NCBI GenBank assembly: GCA_016713875.1
Contig: JADJOI010000003.1
Coordinates: 2,604,001-2,668,000 of the forward strand
Reading direction: 5' to 3'
Source of the DNA: Flavobacteriales bacterium
GTDB lineage: Bacteria > Bacteroidota > Bacteroidia > Flavobacteriales_F > PHOS-HE28
DNA: 64,000 nt
Made by a program: the position numbers and the translations under genes. The notes beneath the pieces are model-generated. The model did no database searches. It had not been told where the DNA came from and saw only the letters and a list, made by a program, of their open reading frames with translations. Shown here in pieces: positions 24,332 to 33,170 of the stretch; the stretch's first letter is position 1, and each line of letters starts with the position of its first letter.

Positions 24332-25609
24332 TTAGGGGATATAGCCCCGCCCGGGGTCGGTCACGAGCAGGCGCACCAGGTCGATGCGGCTGTGGACCAC
24401 CTGGGCCACCGTGAAGCGGAAGGGCCCCAGGTCGATCACCTGCCCCTGCTCGGGCAGCGAGCCGGTGTGGTGCAGCAGCAGGCCTGCGAGCGTGTCGTAC
24501 TCCTCGCTCTGGGGCAGGGCCAGGCGGTGGGCTTCCACCAGGCGCTCCACTTCGGTGCGGGCGCTGAAGAGGAACTCATGCTCGCCCACCCGCTCCTCCA
24601 CCCCCTCACCGCTGTCGTGCTCGTCCTCGATGTCGCCCACGATGGTCTCCACCACGTCCTCAATGGTGAGCAGCCCTGCGGTGCCCCCGAACTCATCCAC
24701 CACCACGGCGACATGGGCGCGTTGCTTGGTGAACTTCTGGAGGACCTCATCGGCCGGCATGGTGCCAGGGATGAAGTCCACCGGGCGCAGCACCGAGCGG
24801 ATGGTGCGGGGCTTGCGGAACATCTCGTAGCTGTGCACGTAGCCGATGATGTTGTCGATGCTGTCCTTGTAGACCAGCATTTTGCTGAGGCCGCTCTCTG
24901 CGAAGCGCTGGTGCAGGACGCCCATGGGCTCCTCGACCTCGATGGCCTCGATCTCGGCCCGGGGCACCATCACATCGCGGGCCTTGGTGGCGCTCAGGGC
25001 CAGGGTGTTCCGGAAGTACTCCACCTCGGCGTCCATCTGCTCAGGCCGGGGTCCGTCGGCGCTCATCTCGCGCAGGAACTCGTCGAGGTCCACCCGGCCG
25101 AAGGTGGGTCTGCGCGCCTGTCCTTTCACCCCGAAGAGGCGCAGCAGGCCCTGGCTCACTCCCGTGAGCAGCATCACGATGGGCCAGAGGAGCACATAGA
25201 GCGTGCGCAGGGGCAGGGCGAAGAGGGCCAGGCTGTTGTTGGGGTCGATGCGGAACACGGCCTTGGGCAGGAACTCCGCCAGGATCAAGATCACCAGGGT
25301 GCTGAGGCCGGTCTGGGCCGCCAGCACGAAGAGCTCGTTCGGGTGGATGCCACGCAGCCAGGGCTCCAGCACCTGGGCGGTCACCAGGCCGAAGACCACC
25401 AAGGCGATGTTGTTGCCCACCAGAAGCGCCCCGATCACGCGGGCCGGCCGGTCGAGCAGGGGCGCCACCAGGGCGGCCCACCAGGCGCCCTGCTTGCGCT
25501 GGAGTTCGATGTAGAGCTTGTTGCTGGTGACGAAGGCGATCTCGAGCCCCGAACAGAGGGCGGACACCAGGAGACTGGCAACGAGCAGGATGGTGTCGGC
25601 CGTGGCCAT
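24332..25609 (-). CDS. Hemolysin-family / CNNM-CorC-type transporter
   Basis: 425 residues. The N-terminal DUF21/CNNM membrane domain (about 1-190, with SGLEIAFVTSNKL and ILAEFLPKAVFRID) is followed by paired CBS domains (about 200-320, including HVAVVVDEFGGTAGLLTIED) and a C-terminal CorC_HlyC domain (about 335-420). Relatives transport Mg2+ or other divalent cations or respond to them; the name haemolysin is historical. The gliding protein GldE has the same domain plan, so that assignment remains possible. It belongs to the coaX-lptC gene string. Confidence 0.85.
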   Translation of the reverse strand: MATADTILLVASLLVSALCSGLEIAFVTSNKLYIELQRKQGAWWAALVAPLLDRPARVIGALLVGNNIALVVFGLVTAQVLEPWLRGIHPNELFVLAAQTGLSTLVILILAEFLPKAVFRIDPNNSLALFALPLRTLYVLLWPIVMLLTGVSQGLLRLFGVKGQARRPTFGRVDLDEFLREMSADGPRPEQMDAEVEYFRNTLALSATKARDVMVPRAEIEAIEVEEPMGVLHQRFAESGLSKMLVYKDSIDNIIGYVHSYEMFRKPRTIRSVLRPVDFIPGTMPADEVLQKFTKQRAHVAVVVDEFGGTAGLLTIEDVVETIVGDIEDEHDSGEGVEERVGEHEFLFSARTEVERLVEAHRLALPQSEEYDTLAGLLLHHTGSLPEQGQVIDLGPFRFTVAQVVHSRIDLVRLLVTDPGRGYIP

Positions 25610-25618
25610 GCGGAAAGC

Positions 25619-25828
25619 CTAGGCCTTGCGGGCCCGGTCGTCCATGGCCTCCAGCTTGCCGCGCACCATGCGGCGCATGCCCCACATGGCCGCGGCGATC
25701 ACCGGGAACCACAGCCAGCGGCCGCCCTCGTGCCACCCGTTCACCGCGATGGCCCAGATGGCGGCCAGCAGGGTGCCGATGGCCACGGCGAGCCAGAAGT
25801 GCTCCATGAAGCGGTGGACCTTGCGCAT
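25619..25828 (-). CDS. Small two-segment membrane protein
   Basis: 69 residues: a short basic N-terminus, a hydrophobic segment (FWLAVAIGTLLAAIWAIAV), a Trp-rich turn, a second hydrophobic segment (LWFPVIAAAMWGMRRM) and a charged tail. I do not recognise a family. It lies nine bases before the CNNM gene and six after lptC, and the same position in related operons often holds a small membrane protein, so it is probably real. Confidence 0.65.
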   Translation of the reverse strand: MRKVHRFMEHFWLAVAIGTLLAAIWAIAVNGWHEGGRWLWFPVIAAAMWGMRRMVRGKLEAMDDRARKA

Positions 25829-25834
25829 GGCGGG

Positions 25835-26419
25835 TCAGCGGGCCTGGGTGGCGAAGGTATCGCCCGTGGCGACAACGAAGATGCCGGTGATGTGCTTGAC
25901 GGTGTAGCGGCTGAAGTCCTCGTTGGCCTCCAGGCCCACGCCATGGATGACATCGGCGCCCCGCGCGATGCGCACCGGCCGATCGGTGTGCACACGACCG
26001 CTGTCCTGGCTCCATACCAGGTGCTCGGTCTCCAACCGCTCGCCGCGGACGTTGGTGAACACCACGTTCTCACTGACCTCCATGCGGTCCTCGGCCGGCA
26101 GGATGACGCCGCGGCGGGCGGTGAGCACGCTGCCCGGTCTTCCGGTGCGGTCGAAGAAGACCAGTTCCACGCCCTCGCTCAGGTCGGTGCGGCGCCTGTC
26201 CTTGGCCAGGTGCTCCGCGATGCGGCCGGCACGCAGCCGGTTCTGCAGACGCCCGCTGTCGGTGAAGAGGTATTCCGCATCACTGGTGATGCGGTCGGGC
26301 GCGTCGGCGGCCACCTCCACGGAGGCCACGCGGTCCAGGTCGTTGGTGCAGGCCATGGGGCCGGCGGCCAGCCCGCCAAGCACCAGCCAGGGCAGCGGCC
26401 GTCCGGCGCCCCGGTTCAT
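25835..26419 (-). CDS. lptC: LPS export ABC transporter periplasmic protein LptC
   Basis: 194 residues from the ATG ending at 26419, which overlaps the preceding stop (ATGA). The N-terminus looks like a lipoprotein signal (GGLAAGPMAC at residues 15-24). The rest is the LptC/OstA-like beta-jellyroll pattern: SDAEYLFTDSGRLQNRLRA, GVELVFFDRTGRPGSVLTA, ENVVFTNVRGERLETEHL. LptC passes LPS from LptBFG to LptA in the envelope. Most LptC proteins keep a membrane anchor; a lipidated form is typical of Bacteroidota. The longer upstream frame is not homologous. Confidence 0.85.
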   Translation of the reverse strand: MNRGAGRPLPWLVLGGLAAGPMACTNDLDRVASVEVAADAPDRITSDAEYLFTDSGRLQNRLRAGRIAEHLAKDRRRTDLSEGVELVFFDRTGRPGSVLTARRGVILPAEDRMEVSENVVFTNVRGERLETEHLVWSQDSGRVHTDRPVRIARGADVIHGVGLEANEDFSRYTVKHITGIFVVATGDTFATQAR

Positions 26420-27771
26420 TCGATGCGGCGCTTGCGGAACCACACCTCGCGGATGTCCGGGGTGATGGTGAAGCCCACGTACAGGTCGAGGAAGCCCTCG
26501 CTGATCCGGCCCGCGGCGGGGCTCGTGCGCTGGCCCAGGTCGGCTCCGAGGTTGAACCGCGAGCGCGTCATGGAGCCCATCAGCGGCAGCGACAGGCCGG
26601 CGCTCACGGCGGTCTCGCGCAGCGCCTCCCCCCCCACCCGCAGGTAGTCCTGGGCATGGCGGAACCCGAGGCGGTACGTGGTGCGGCCCAGGAAGGAGCC
26701 GTTGCGCAGGCCCAATGGGGTCCAGGCGGCACCGAGGGCGTAGGCCATGCTGGGGCCGAGGTCCTCCGGAAGGGTATACCCCTCCACATCGAGGCGCAGG
26801 CTGCTCCAGTCGCGCAGACGGGCCTCCGCCATCACGGTCCAGGTGGGGCTCACCAGCCCCACGCCCAGCCCCCAGGCGGTGGGCAGCCCCACGGTACCGC
26901 GGGCCCCGTCGGTGAAGGAGATGGTGTCGCGGAAGGTCTCCACACCCGTGGTCGTGGCCGTGAAGGAGTTCACCAGCTCGGTGCGGCGCGCACTGATCGC
27001 GAAGCCGGGGTCGACGCTGAGGGCCACCGTGTAGCGCAGCGGCTCCTCGTCCAGCGTGGTGCGGCGGCGCAGGTCGCCGAGGTATTGGAGTCCGAGGGTG
27101 GCGGCGGGCCCGCGCATCACCAGCGACGAGAAGGCCTGCGTGTTGAGGTAGTTGGCGCCTTCGGGGTAGTACGCCTTGCGGGTGCGTTCGATGCCACCGA
27201 AGAGGTACACGAAGTTGCCCCCGGCGGTGAGCTTGTGCCCATTGCCCAGGGAATCGCGCTGCTGCCACACCGTGGTGCCCACCCCGACGAAGGCCTTGTT
27301 CAGGCCGCCGGAGCCTTCGTAGGTGTAGCGCACCGAGCTGCCATCGGGCAGGGTGCCGGTGTCCCCGATGCGGTAACCCACATCGGTGAAGGGGGAGAGG
27401 CCGAGGGCGAGACCGGCCTTGCCCTTGGCGAACGGGATGCCGACGCTGAGGCCCAGCGGCCGCACCGCGCTGCGCTGTTGTTCGCCCTCATCGGAACGCA
27501 GGCGCACCCAGCGGGCCAGGCCGCCGATCTCGAAGGTGGGCTTCAGCAGGTGGGCGTAGCTGGCGGGCTGTTGGGCGCTGACGCTGTAGGGGTCGGTGGC
27601 GGCCACGCCCACACCGCCCATGGCGGCCTGCACCACCTGGTTGGTGTTCAGCAGGTCACCGAAGCCGTAGGACGAATAGGGCGATTCATCACTTTCCTGT
27701 GCCCATATCGGCCGCAGCCCCACCACACCCAGGATCGCGAGGATGGTGGCGGTGGTGCGCAAGCAGGGCAT
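26416..27771 (-). CDS. Outer-membrane beta-barrel protein, FadL/porin-like
   Basis: 451 residues with a signal peptide (ILAILGVVGLRPIWAQ), then SPYSSYGFGDLL, an opening typical of Bacteroidota barrels found upstream of lptC. The rest alternates aromatic and polar residues in short strands with repeated GLG and YTVAL turns, compatible with a 14-stranded FadL-like barrel. The ligand is unknown. Its start overlaps the end of coaX by 83 bp and its stop overlaps lptC by four. Confidence 0.72.
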   Translation of the reverse strand: MPCLRTTATILAILGVVGLRPIWAQESDESPYSSYGFGDLLNTNQVVQAAMGGVGVAATDPYSVSAQQPASYAHLLKPTFEIGGLARWVRLRSDEGEQQRSAVRPLGLSVGIPFAKGKAGLALGLSPFTDVGYRIGDTGTLPDGSSVRYTYEGSGGLNKAFVGVGTTVWQQRDSLGNGHKLTAGGNFVYLFGGIERTRKAYYPEGANYLNTQAFSSLVMRGPAATLGLQYLGDLRRRTTLDEEPLRYTVALSVDPGFAISARRTELVNSFTATTTGVETFRDTISFTDGARGTVGLPTAWGLGVGLVSPTWTVMAEARLRDWSSLRLDVEGYTLPEDLGPSMAYALGAAWTPLGLRNGSFLGRTTYRLGFRHAQDYLRVGGEALRETAVSAGLSLPLMGSMTRSRFNLGADLGQRTSPAAGRISEGFLDLYVGFTITPDIREVWFRKRRIE

Positions 27772-28489
27772 GGAGGCCGCGAAGGGTCAGGAGCGGGTCG
27801 GCAAAGATGCCACTTTTGAGGGCGGCGGCGTAGGCGGGTGCGGCACCACCGGTGAGCACAACGGCCAGGCCGGGGTGCTGTTGCCCCAGTTCGCCGATCA
27901 TGCCGGCCAGTTCGAAGCGCACTCCATGGTGGATGCCGGAGGCCAGGCCACCCGGCGTATCGGTGCCCACCAGCGCCGGTCGGCCGGGGTCTTCCACCAG
28001 GGGCAGGCGGGCGCTGTAGCGATGCATGGCCTGGCCGCGCATCCGGGGTCCGGGGCTGATGGCGCCCCCCACGAATCCGGAGCCGGGCAGCACCAGGTCG
28101 TAGGTGATGCAGGTGCCCAGGTCGATGGCCAGGGCGGGGCGGCCAGGGAAGAGGGCATGCAGCGCGGCCGCGTTGGCCAGGCGGTCCACTCCGAGCGTGC
28201 CCGGGCTCGCGTATGCGTTCGGCAGGGGCGCTGACGAACTGCCGGTGAGCTCCACCACGGGGCCATGGGTGGCGAGCACCGGAAGCAGCGGGCCGATCGG
28301 GACGCCCACCGAGGCGGCGGCGATGTGCGTGGGCCGGTCGGCGCCGAGGAAGCCACGGAGCACATGCGCATCGAGGCGGTCGATCCGGGCGAAGCGCAGC
28401 ACCCGGTCCCCGTGGAACAGGGCGAGCTTCACCCGCGAATTGCCGATGTCGACCACGAGGTCGATGGTGGGTTGGTCCGTGGATCCCAT
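27689..28489 (-). CDS. coaX: Type III pantothenate kinase
   Basis: 266 residues from MGSTDQPTIDLVVDIGNS. The longer frame to 28546 would run into the tRNA promoter. CoaX makes 4'-phosphopantothenate, the first step of CoA synthesis. Motifs of the ASKHA fold: DIGNSRVK (phosphate 1), GTLGVDRLAN (pantothenate site) and AIDLGTCITYDLV (phosphate 2). The C-terminus (LLTLRGLHALL) ends as in relatives, then runs about 20 residues on into the next gene. First gene of the coaX-porin-lptC-CNNM string. Confidence 0.93.
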   Translation of the reverse strand: MGSTDQPTIDLVVDIGNSRVKLALFHGDRVLRFARIDRLDAHVLRGFLGADRPTHIAAASVGVPIGPLLPVLATHGPVVELTGSSSAPLPNAYASPGTLGVDRLANAAALHALFPGRPALAIDLGTCITYDLVLPGSGFVGGAISPGPRMRGQAMHRYSARLPLVEDPGRPALVGTDTPGGLASGIHHGVRFELAGMIGELGQQHPGLAVVLTGGAAPAYAAALKSGIFADPLLTLRGLHALLAHHRHHPRDPGCGGAAADMGTGK

Positions 28490-28494
28490 CCTGC

Positions 28495-28502
28495 TATCTT
28501 TG
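28495..28502 (+). promoter_or_regulatory. -7 element TATCTTTG for tRNA-Phe
   Basis: A perfect TAnnTTTG, 46 bases before the mature tRNA 5' end, leaving room for a short 5' leader removed by RNase P. Confidence 0.55.
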
Positions 28503-28548
28503 CCGCCCTTGTCCGCCGACCTACAGGCGGAATGCGGACGAAACATAG

Positions 28549-28624
<76 letters not shown>

Positions 28625-28630
28625 CCCGGA

Positions 28631-28650
28631 GGCCGGTCGCAGGACCGGCC
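28631..28650. terminator. Hairpin between tRNA-Phe and the HD gene
   Basis: GGCCGGTC / GACCGGCC with a GCAG loop directly after the tRNA and before the convergent stop at 28659; weakly followed by TT. Likely a shared terminator. Confidence 0.55.
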
Positions 28651-28658
28651 TTCGGCGT

Positions 28659-29252
28659 TCAAGCGGGGTCGTGCGCGGCCAGCCAGCGCCGTAGGGCGGT
28701 CAGGTGCTCGGCCTTCAGCGGCTCGCGGTCGCGTTGATTGGTGGCCGTGAAGAAGCGGTGCTCTTCCAGAAAGCGCACCTGGATGCGGTTCCATTCGATC
28801 TCGGTGGAGAGCACACCGTAGGCGCGCAGTTCGGCGAAGAGCAACGAGCCGATGCGCTCGAAATCCGAGCGGCCCAGGTAATCCAGGTCCGCGTCGCACA
28901 AGATGCGGGACAGGTTATTTTCCGGCCGGTGCAGGATCCGCGTGGCCTGGATCATGGTGCACACGCGCTCCACCTGCACGGTGTCGTAGCCGAATCCGGG
29001 CAGGGCGCGGCGTGCGATGGCACAACTGCCGTCCTCGTGCTGAAGGTCCTGCTCGGTGAAGCCCGCATCATGGTACAGAGCGGCCGTCTTCAGCAGCTGC
29101 AGGTCCTCCCCTTCCACGCCTTCCTGAGCGGCGATGTCGATCACCGCGGCGTACACATCGAGCGTGTGCTCCAGGCTGTGGTACGTGCGCCGGTCGGGAA
29201 GCTCCTCGCGGAGCTTCAGCAGGATGTAGGCTTTGGCGGCCTGGGTATCCAT
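28659..29252 (-). CDS. HD-domain phosphohydrolase-like protein
   Basis: 197 residues from MDTQAAKAYILLKL; longer frames upstream overlap the kinase gene on the other strand. HD-superfamily metal ligands are visible: YHSLEHT (His at about 25 and 29), ALYHDAGF (HD pair at 61-62) and a late Asp in LCDADLDYLG. The family includes nucleotide and (p)ppGpp hydrolases, but the substrate cannot be read from the sequence. It is divergent from the histidine kinase gene, 48 bp away, with the tRNA hairpin behind it. Confidence 0.82.
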   Translation of the reverse strand: MDTQAAKAYILLKLREELPDRRTYHSLEHTLDVYAAVIDIAAQEGVEGEDLQLLKTAALYHDAGFTEQDLQHEDGSCAIARRALPGFGYDTVQVERVCTMIQATRILHRPENNLSRILCDADLDYLGRSDFERIGSLLFAELRAYGVLSTEIEWNRIQVRFLEEHRFFTATNQRDREPLKAEHLTALRRWLAAHDPA

Positions 29253-29288
29253 GCGGATGCGGCCAAGATAACGCGCCCTCCGCACCAG

Positions 29289-29296
29289 TACCTTGG
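29289..29296 (+). promoter_or_regulatory. Candidate -7 element TACCTTGG for the kinase-gpmI pair
   Basis: TACCTTGG, the same word as at 250, ends four bases before the ATG at 29301, which again suggests a leaderless message. Confidence 0.42.
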
Positions 29297-29300
29297 TCCC

Positions 29301-30251
29301 ATGTTCCCGCGAGGCCAACGCCGCACCCTGCTGCTCTTCGGCATCCTGGCGGTGTACATCGTGCTTCAATCGCTGTGGTGGGCCTACCTGCTGGTGCGCA
29401 AGGACCAGGAGATGCAGGGCCTGATCGACGCGTTCCACCTGGCCACGGACACCGACAGCGGGCGCGCCGACCGCACCTTCCGCATGGTGGTGGGCGAGGG
29501 CGTGGTGTTCCTGGCCCTGCTGATCGCCGCGCTGGTGCTCACCTACCGCGCCATCCGGCGCGACCTGCAGCTGGCCCGCGCCCAGCGCAACTTCCTGCTG
29601 GCCGTCACCCACGAGCTGCGCACCCCCATCGCCGGGGCCAAGTTGAACGTGCAGACCCTGCAGCGCCGCACCCTGTCGCCCGAGCAGCGCGAGGCCCTCG
29701 CCGCACGCGCCGTCGGCGACCTGGACCGGCTGGCGGCGCTCACCGACAAGGTGCTGTTGGCGGCGCGGGCCGAGGAGACCGACCTGCCCCTGGAGGTGGG
29801 CCCGGTGGACGCCGCGGAAGTGCTGCGCCAGGCGGTGGACCAGGCGCGCGGCACCGCCCTCGCCGCGCACACCGTGGAGCTCGACGCCCCGGCGACCCTT
29901 ACCGTGCAGGCGGAGAACCTGGCCCTGCGGTCGGTGCTGGACAACCTGCTGGAGAACGCCGGCAAGTACACCCCGCCGGGCAGCACGGTGCGCGTGAGCC
30001 TGCAGCGGCGCAGCGACGGCGCCGTGCTGGAAGTGGCCGACGAGGGTCCCGGCGTGCCGGAGGAGGAGCGTGAACGCATCTTCCAGCGCCTCTACCGCGG
30101 GGGCGACGAGTCCACGCGGCGCACCCAGGGCACCGGCCTCGGCCTCTACATCGCGCGGCGGCTCATGCGGCGCATGGGCGGCACGCTCACGGTCCGCAAC
30201 GCCCCGCAAGGGGGGGCTATCTTCGCGGCCTCCTTCCCCACCGCCTCCTGA
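29301..30251 (+). CDS. Two-segment membrane sensor histidine kinase
   Basis: 316 residues. Two membrane segments (about 10-31 and 66-82) flank a short 35-residue periplasmic loop, with no obvious HAMP domain. HisKA follows with the phospho-acceptor H104 in AVTHELRTPIAG, then HATPase_c with NLLENAGKY (N box), DEGPGVP (G1) and GTGLGLYIA (G2). No response regulator gene is adjacent, so it is an orphan kinase and its partner is unknown. Its stop overlaps the gpmI start by one base (TGATG), so the two are probably co-translated. Confidence 0.88.
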   Translation: MFPRGQRRTLLLFGILAVYIVLQSLWWAYLLVRKDQEMQGLIDAFHLATDTDSGRADRTFRMVVGEGVVFLALLIAALVLTYRAIRRDLQLARAQRNFLLAVTHELRTPIAGAKLNVQTLQRRTLSPEQREALAARAVGDLDRLAALTDKVLLAARAEETDLPLEVGPVDAAEVLRQAVDQARGTALAAHTVELDAPATLTVQAENLALRSVLDNLLENAGKYTPPGSTVRVSLQRRSDGAVLEVADEGPGVPEEERERIFQRLYRGGDESTRRTQGTGLGLYIARRLMRRMGGTLTVRNAPQGGAIFAASFPTAS

Positions 30252-31783
30252 TGCCCGCAACCCGCAAGGTCGCCCTGGTCGTGCTCGACGGCTGGGGCAT
30301 CGGCGCCGGCGACCGCACCGACGCCATCGCCCAGGCCCGCACGCCCCGCTTCCACGAGCTGCTCGCCCACCACCCGCACGCCACCCTGCGCACAGACGGC
30401 GAGCATGTGGGCCTGCCCGCCGGCCAGATGGGCAACAGCGAGGTGGGCCACCTCAACATCGGCGCGGGCCGCGTGGTGTACCAGGACCTGCTGCGGGTGG
30501 ACAAGGCGGTGGAGGACGGCACACTGGCGCAGAACGCCGTGCTGCAGGAGGCCTTCCGCGCCGCGCTGCGGCCCGGGGCCCGGCTGCACTTCATCGGGCT
30601 GCTCAGCAAGGGCGGGGTGCACAGCCACCAGGACCACTTGCGCGCGCTCTGCCACGCGGCGGTGCAGGCCGGCGTGCCCGAGGTGTTCGTGCACGCCTTC
30701 ACCGACGGGCGCGATGCGGACCCGAAGAGCGGCCTGGGCTACCTGCGCGACTTCCTGGCCGGCGTGCAGGGCCTGCCGGTGCACATCGCCTCGGTGGTGG
30801 GCCGCTACTACGCCATGGACCGCGACAAGCGCTGGGAACGTGTGAAGCGCGCCTACGACCTGCTGGTGCGCGGCGAGGGCGCGGTGGTGACCGAAGCCGC
30901 CGAAGCCTATGCGCGCAGCTACGCCGAAGGCATCACCGACGAGTTCATCGCGCCGCATGCGGTCGCGGGTCCCGACGGGAAACCGCTCGCCACCATCCGC
31001 CCCGGCGACGTGGTGATCTGCTTCAACTTCCGCACCGACCGCTGCCGCGAGATCACGCAGGCCCTCACCCAGCAGGCCTTCCCCGAGCAGGGCATGTCGC
31101 CGCTGGCCCTGCACTACGTCACGCTCACCGAGTACGACCCCACCTACCGCGACGTGCACGTGGTGCTGGGCAAGGACGAACTGCCCATGACGCTGGGCGA
31201 GGCCGTGAGCGCGGCAGGGCTGCGGCAGCTGCGCGCGGCGGAAACGGAGAAGTACCCGCACGTCACCTTCTTCTTCAGCGGAGGACGCGAAGCGCCCTAT
31301 CCCGGTGAGGAGCGCATCCTGGTGGCCAGCCCCAAGGTGGCCACCTACGACCTGCAGCCCGAGATGAGCGCGCCGGAGCTGGCCGAACGCGTAGCGCAAG
31401 CGCTCACGCCCGATGGTCCGGACCTGGTGATCCTCAACTTCGCCAACCCCGACATGGTGGGCCACACGGGCGTGTTCAGCGCGGTGGTGAAGGCGGTGGA
31501 GACCACCGACAGCTGCCTGGGCCGCGTGGTGGACGCCGGCCGCGCCGCGGGCTACGGCTTCGTCATCATCGCCGACCACGGCAACGCGGACAAGGCGCTC
31601 AACGCCGATGGATCGCCCAACACGGCGCACAGCACCAACCCCGTTCCGGTGGTGGTGGTGGACGACCGGCGCTGGACCGTGCGCGACGGCATCCTGGCCG
31701 ATGTGGCGCCCACGCTCCTGCAGCTCATGGGCGTGGCCCGGCCGCCGCAGATGACCGGCCGCTCGCTGGTGGAGGCCGGGTGA
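30251..31783 (+). CDS. gpmI: 2,3-bisphosphoglycerate-independent phosphoglycerate mutase
   Basis: 510 residues, normal for iPGM, which interconverts 3- and 2-phosphoglycerate in glycolysis with two Mn ions. Motifs are VALVVLDGWGIG near the start, MGNSEVGHLNIGAG with the phosphorylated serine, FTDGRDADPKSG, and the late metal ligands IIADHGNADKAL and STNPVPVVVVDD. The last 49 codons are duplicated about 4.3 kb downstream (35959-36112). Translationally linked to the histidine kinase upstream. Confidence 0.96.
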   Translation: MPATRKVALVVLDGWGIGAGDRTDAIAQARTPRFHELLAHHPHATLRTDGEHVGLPAGQMGNSEVGHLNIGAGRVVYQDLLRVDKAVEDGTLAQNAVLQEAFRAALRPGARLHFIGLLSKGGVHSHQDHLRALCHAAVQAGVPEVFVHAFTDGRDADPKSGLGYLRDFLAGVQGLPVHIASVVGRYYAMDRDKRWERVKRAYDLLVRGEGAVVTEAAEAYARSYAEGITDEFIAPHAVAGPDGKPLATIRPGDVVICFNFRTDRCREITQALTQQAFPEQGMSPLALHYVTLTEYDPTYRDVHVVLGKDELPMTLGEAVSAAGLRQLRAAETEKYPHVTFFFSGGREAPYPGEERILVASPKVATYDLQPEMSAPELAERVAQALTPDGPDLVILNFANPDMVGHTGVFSAVVKAVETTDSCLGRVVDAGRAAGYGFVIIADHGNADKALNADGSPNTAHSTNPVPVVVVDDRRWTVRDGILADVAPTLLQLMGVARPPQMTGRSLVEAG

Positions 31784-31793
31784 GGGCCCGCGT

Positions 31794-33170
31794 TCAGTGC
31801 TTGATGAAGCGTGCGGAGCCCCGGCGGCCGTGCTGGTCCTCCACCCGCACCAGGTAACAGCCCGCCGGCCACGCGGCCACCTCCAGCGTCACCGCGCTCC
31901 CGGCCCTTGGCGCTTGGCGATGCACCACTTGCCCAAGCGCATCCTGCACCTCTACCGTATAGAGGTTCCCTCCTGTTGACGAGGCCACTTGCACGCGTTC
32001 CGCCGCCGGGTTCGGGTGCACCGAGACCCGTACCGGCGAACCGGCTTCCGGAAGACCCGTGCTCACCTGCACGCAGGTGTCCGGCTCCACCGTGTCCAGG
32101 TCCAGGTAACCGATGAACTCGTAGGGCAGCTGCGGGTTCTGCGGGGGCAGGATCAGGTACAGGTCGTCCTGGAAGAAGGCCATGTCCCCATGGTCCGAGT
32201 ACATGTGGCCCCCCAAGGCGCACAGCTGCTGCCCATCATACCGCAGCACCCCGTACAAGGTGGTGTCCCCCACGAAGTGGTACACCCCGCTGATGTACAG
32301 CGCGCCCCCGTGCACCTGGATGTCCGATACGCTGCCCTCGAAGTCCACCTGCGGGAAGAACGGATGCCACGCCGTGCCATCCCACACCTGCACGTGATCG
32401 CTGTACACATCGGGGTCCGTCCCGTTCAGGAAGAAGCCGCCCGCGTACAGGGAGTCCCCGTAGCCGCAGAGGGTGGACACGAAGTTGCCGCCCACGCCAC
32501 CGGCCAGGCCCTCCCACTGGTCCACCCCGTCGAAGGACACGATCTTGCGGCTGCCCAGCACCTGGAACACCCCGCCGAAGTAGATGCGGTCCTTCCACAG
32601 GGCGGCACCGTACACCGAGGCCGGCAGCGTCCAGGGCGCGTTCGGCAGGGGGCGCAGCGAATCCATGCGCCACTCCCGCACCCCGGGCATGTACTGCCCG
32701 TTCACCGTGCTGGCCGTCCCACCCACGAACAGCCGGTCGTTCACCGGCAGGATCGAGAGCGGGCCGTCCACCTCGCCCATGCCGTGCCACTGCCCATTGG
32801 CCAGGTATACACCATCGCCCCAGGCCTCCACCCATTGATAGCCCCCGCAATAGGGGCCCAAAAAAAGCGTGTCGTGGAACCAGGCCATCGTGGGTACAGG
32901 GCATCCGGTCGACTCCAACGGCAATCCATCACCTCCGCCAAGTCCGGCGATGGACCAGTCTGCGCCATCCCAAGTGGCCAGACCCCGCGCCGGCAAACTG
33001 TCTTGACCACAATAGCGGAACGAACCGGCCACGACCAAATCAGTAGAATCGGTTGTCAGTGTAAAGGAACGCGCGAACCAGTTCAAACCTCCATCCAAGG
33101 TTATCCACTGCCCTTTACATGGCAAACACAAGAGCAACGACACAAGGCCGACCGCTCGCGGCTTGTTCAT
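31794..33170 (-). CDS. Secreted protein with T9SS type A sorting domain
   Basis: 458 residues from MNKPRAVGLVSLLLCLP, a signal peptide; the longer frame overlaps the upstream gene. The body has repeated short motifs of the kind W-DG-W plus LYAGG-F (ATWDGADWSIAGLGGG; DRLFVGGTAS; GDSLYAGGFFLNG; QVWDGTAWHPF), typical of WD/Kelch-like propellers in T9SS cargo. The last 80 residues are a type A sorting domain (SVHPNPAAERVQV ... GCYLVRVEDQHGRRGSARFIKH). Exported to the surface or medium; ligand unknown. It overlaps the upstream gene by ATGA. Base composition is lower in GC towards its 5' end. Confidence 0.78.
   Translation of the reverse strand: MNKPRAVGLVSLLLCLPCKGQWITLDGGLNWFARSFTLTTDSTDLVVAGSFRYCGQDSLPARGLATWDGADWSIAGLGGGDGLPLESTGCPVPTMAWFHDTLFLGPYCGGYQWVEAWGDGVYLANGQWHGMGEVDGPLSILPVNDRLFVGGTASTVNGQYMPGVREWRMDSLRPLPNAPWTLPASVYGAALWKDRIYFGGVFQVLGSRKIVSFDGVDQWEGLAGGVGGNFVSTLCGYGDSLYAGGFFLNGTDPDVYSDHVQVWDGTAWHPFFPQVDFEGSVSDIQVHGGALYISGVYHFVGDTTLYGVLRYDGQQLCALGGHMYSDHGDMAFFQDDLYLILPPQNPQLPYEFIGYLDLDTVEPDTCVQVSTGLPEAGSPVRVSVHPNPAAERVQVASSTGGNLYTVEVQDALGQVVHRQAPRAGSAVTLEVAAWPAGCYLVRVEDQHGRRGSARFIKH

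Noticed and set aside
30218..30225. TATCTTCG promoter for gpmI inside the kinase gene
   Set aside because: The same bases encode the usual GAIFAASFP end of the HATPase domain, and gpmI overlaps the kinase gene by one base, so the match may be chance.
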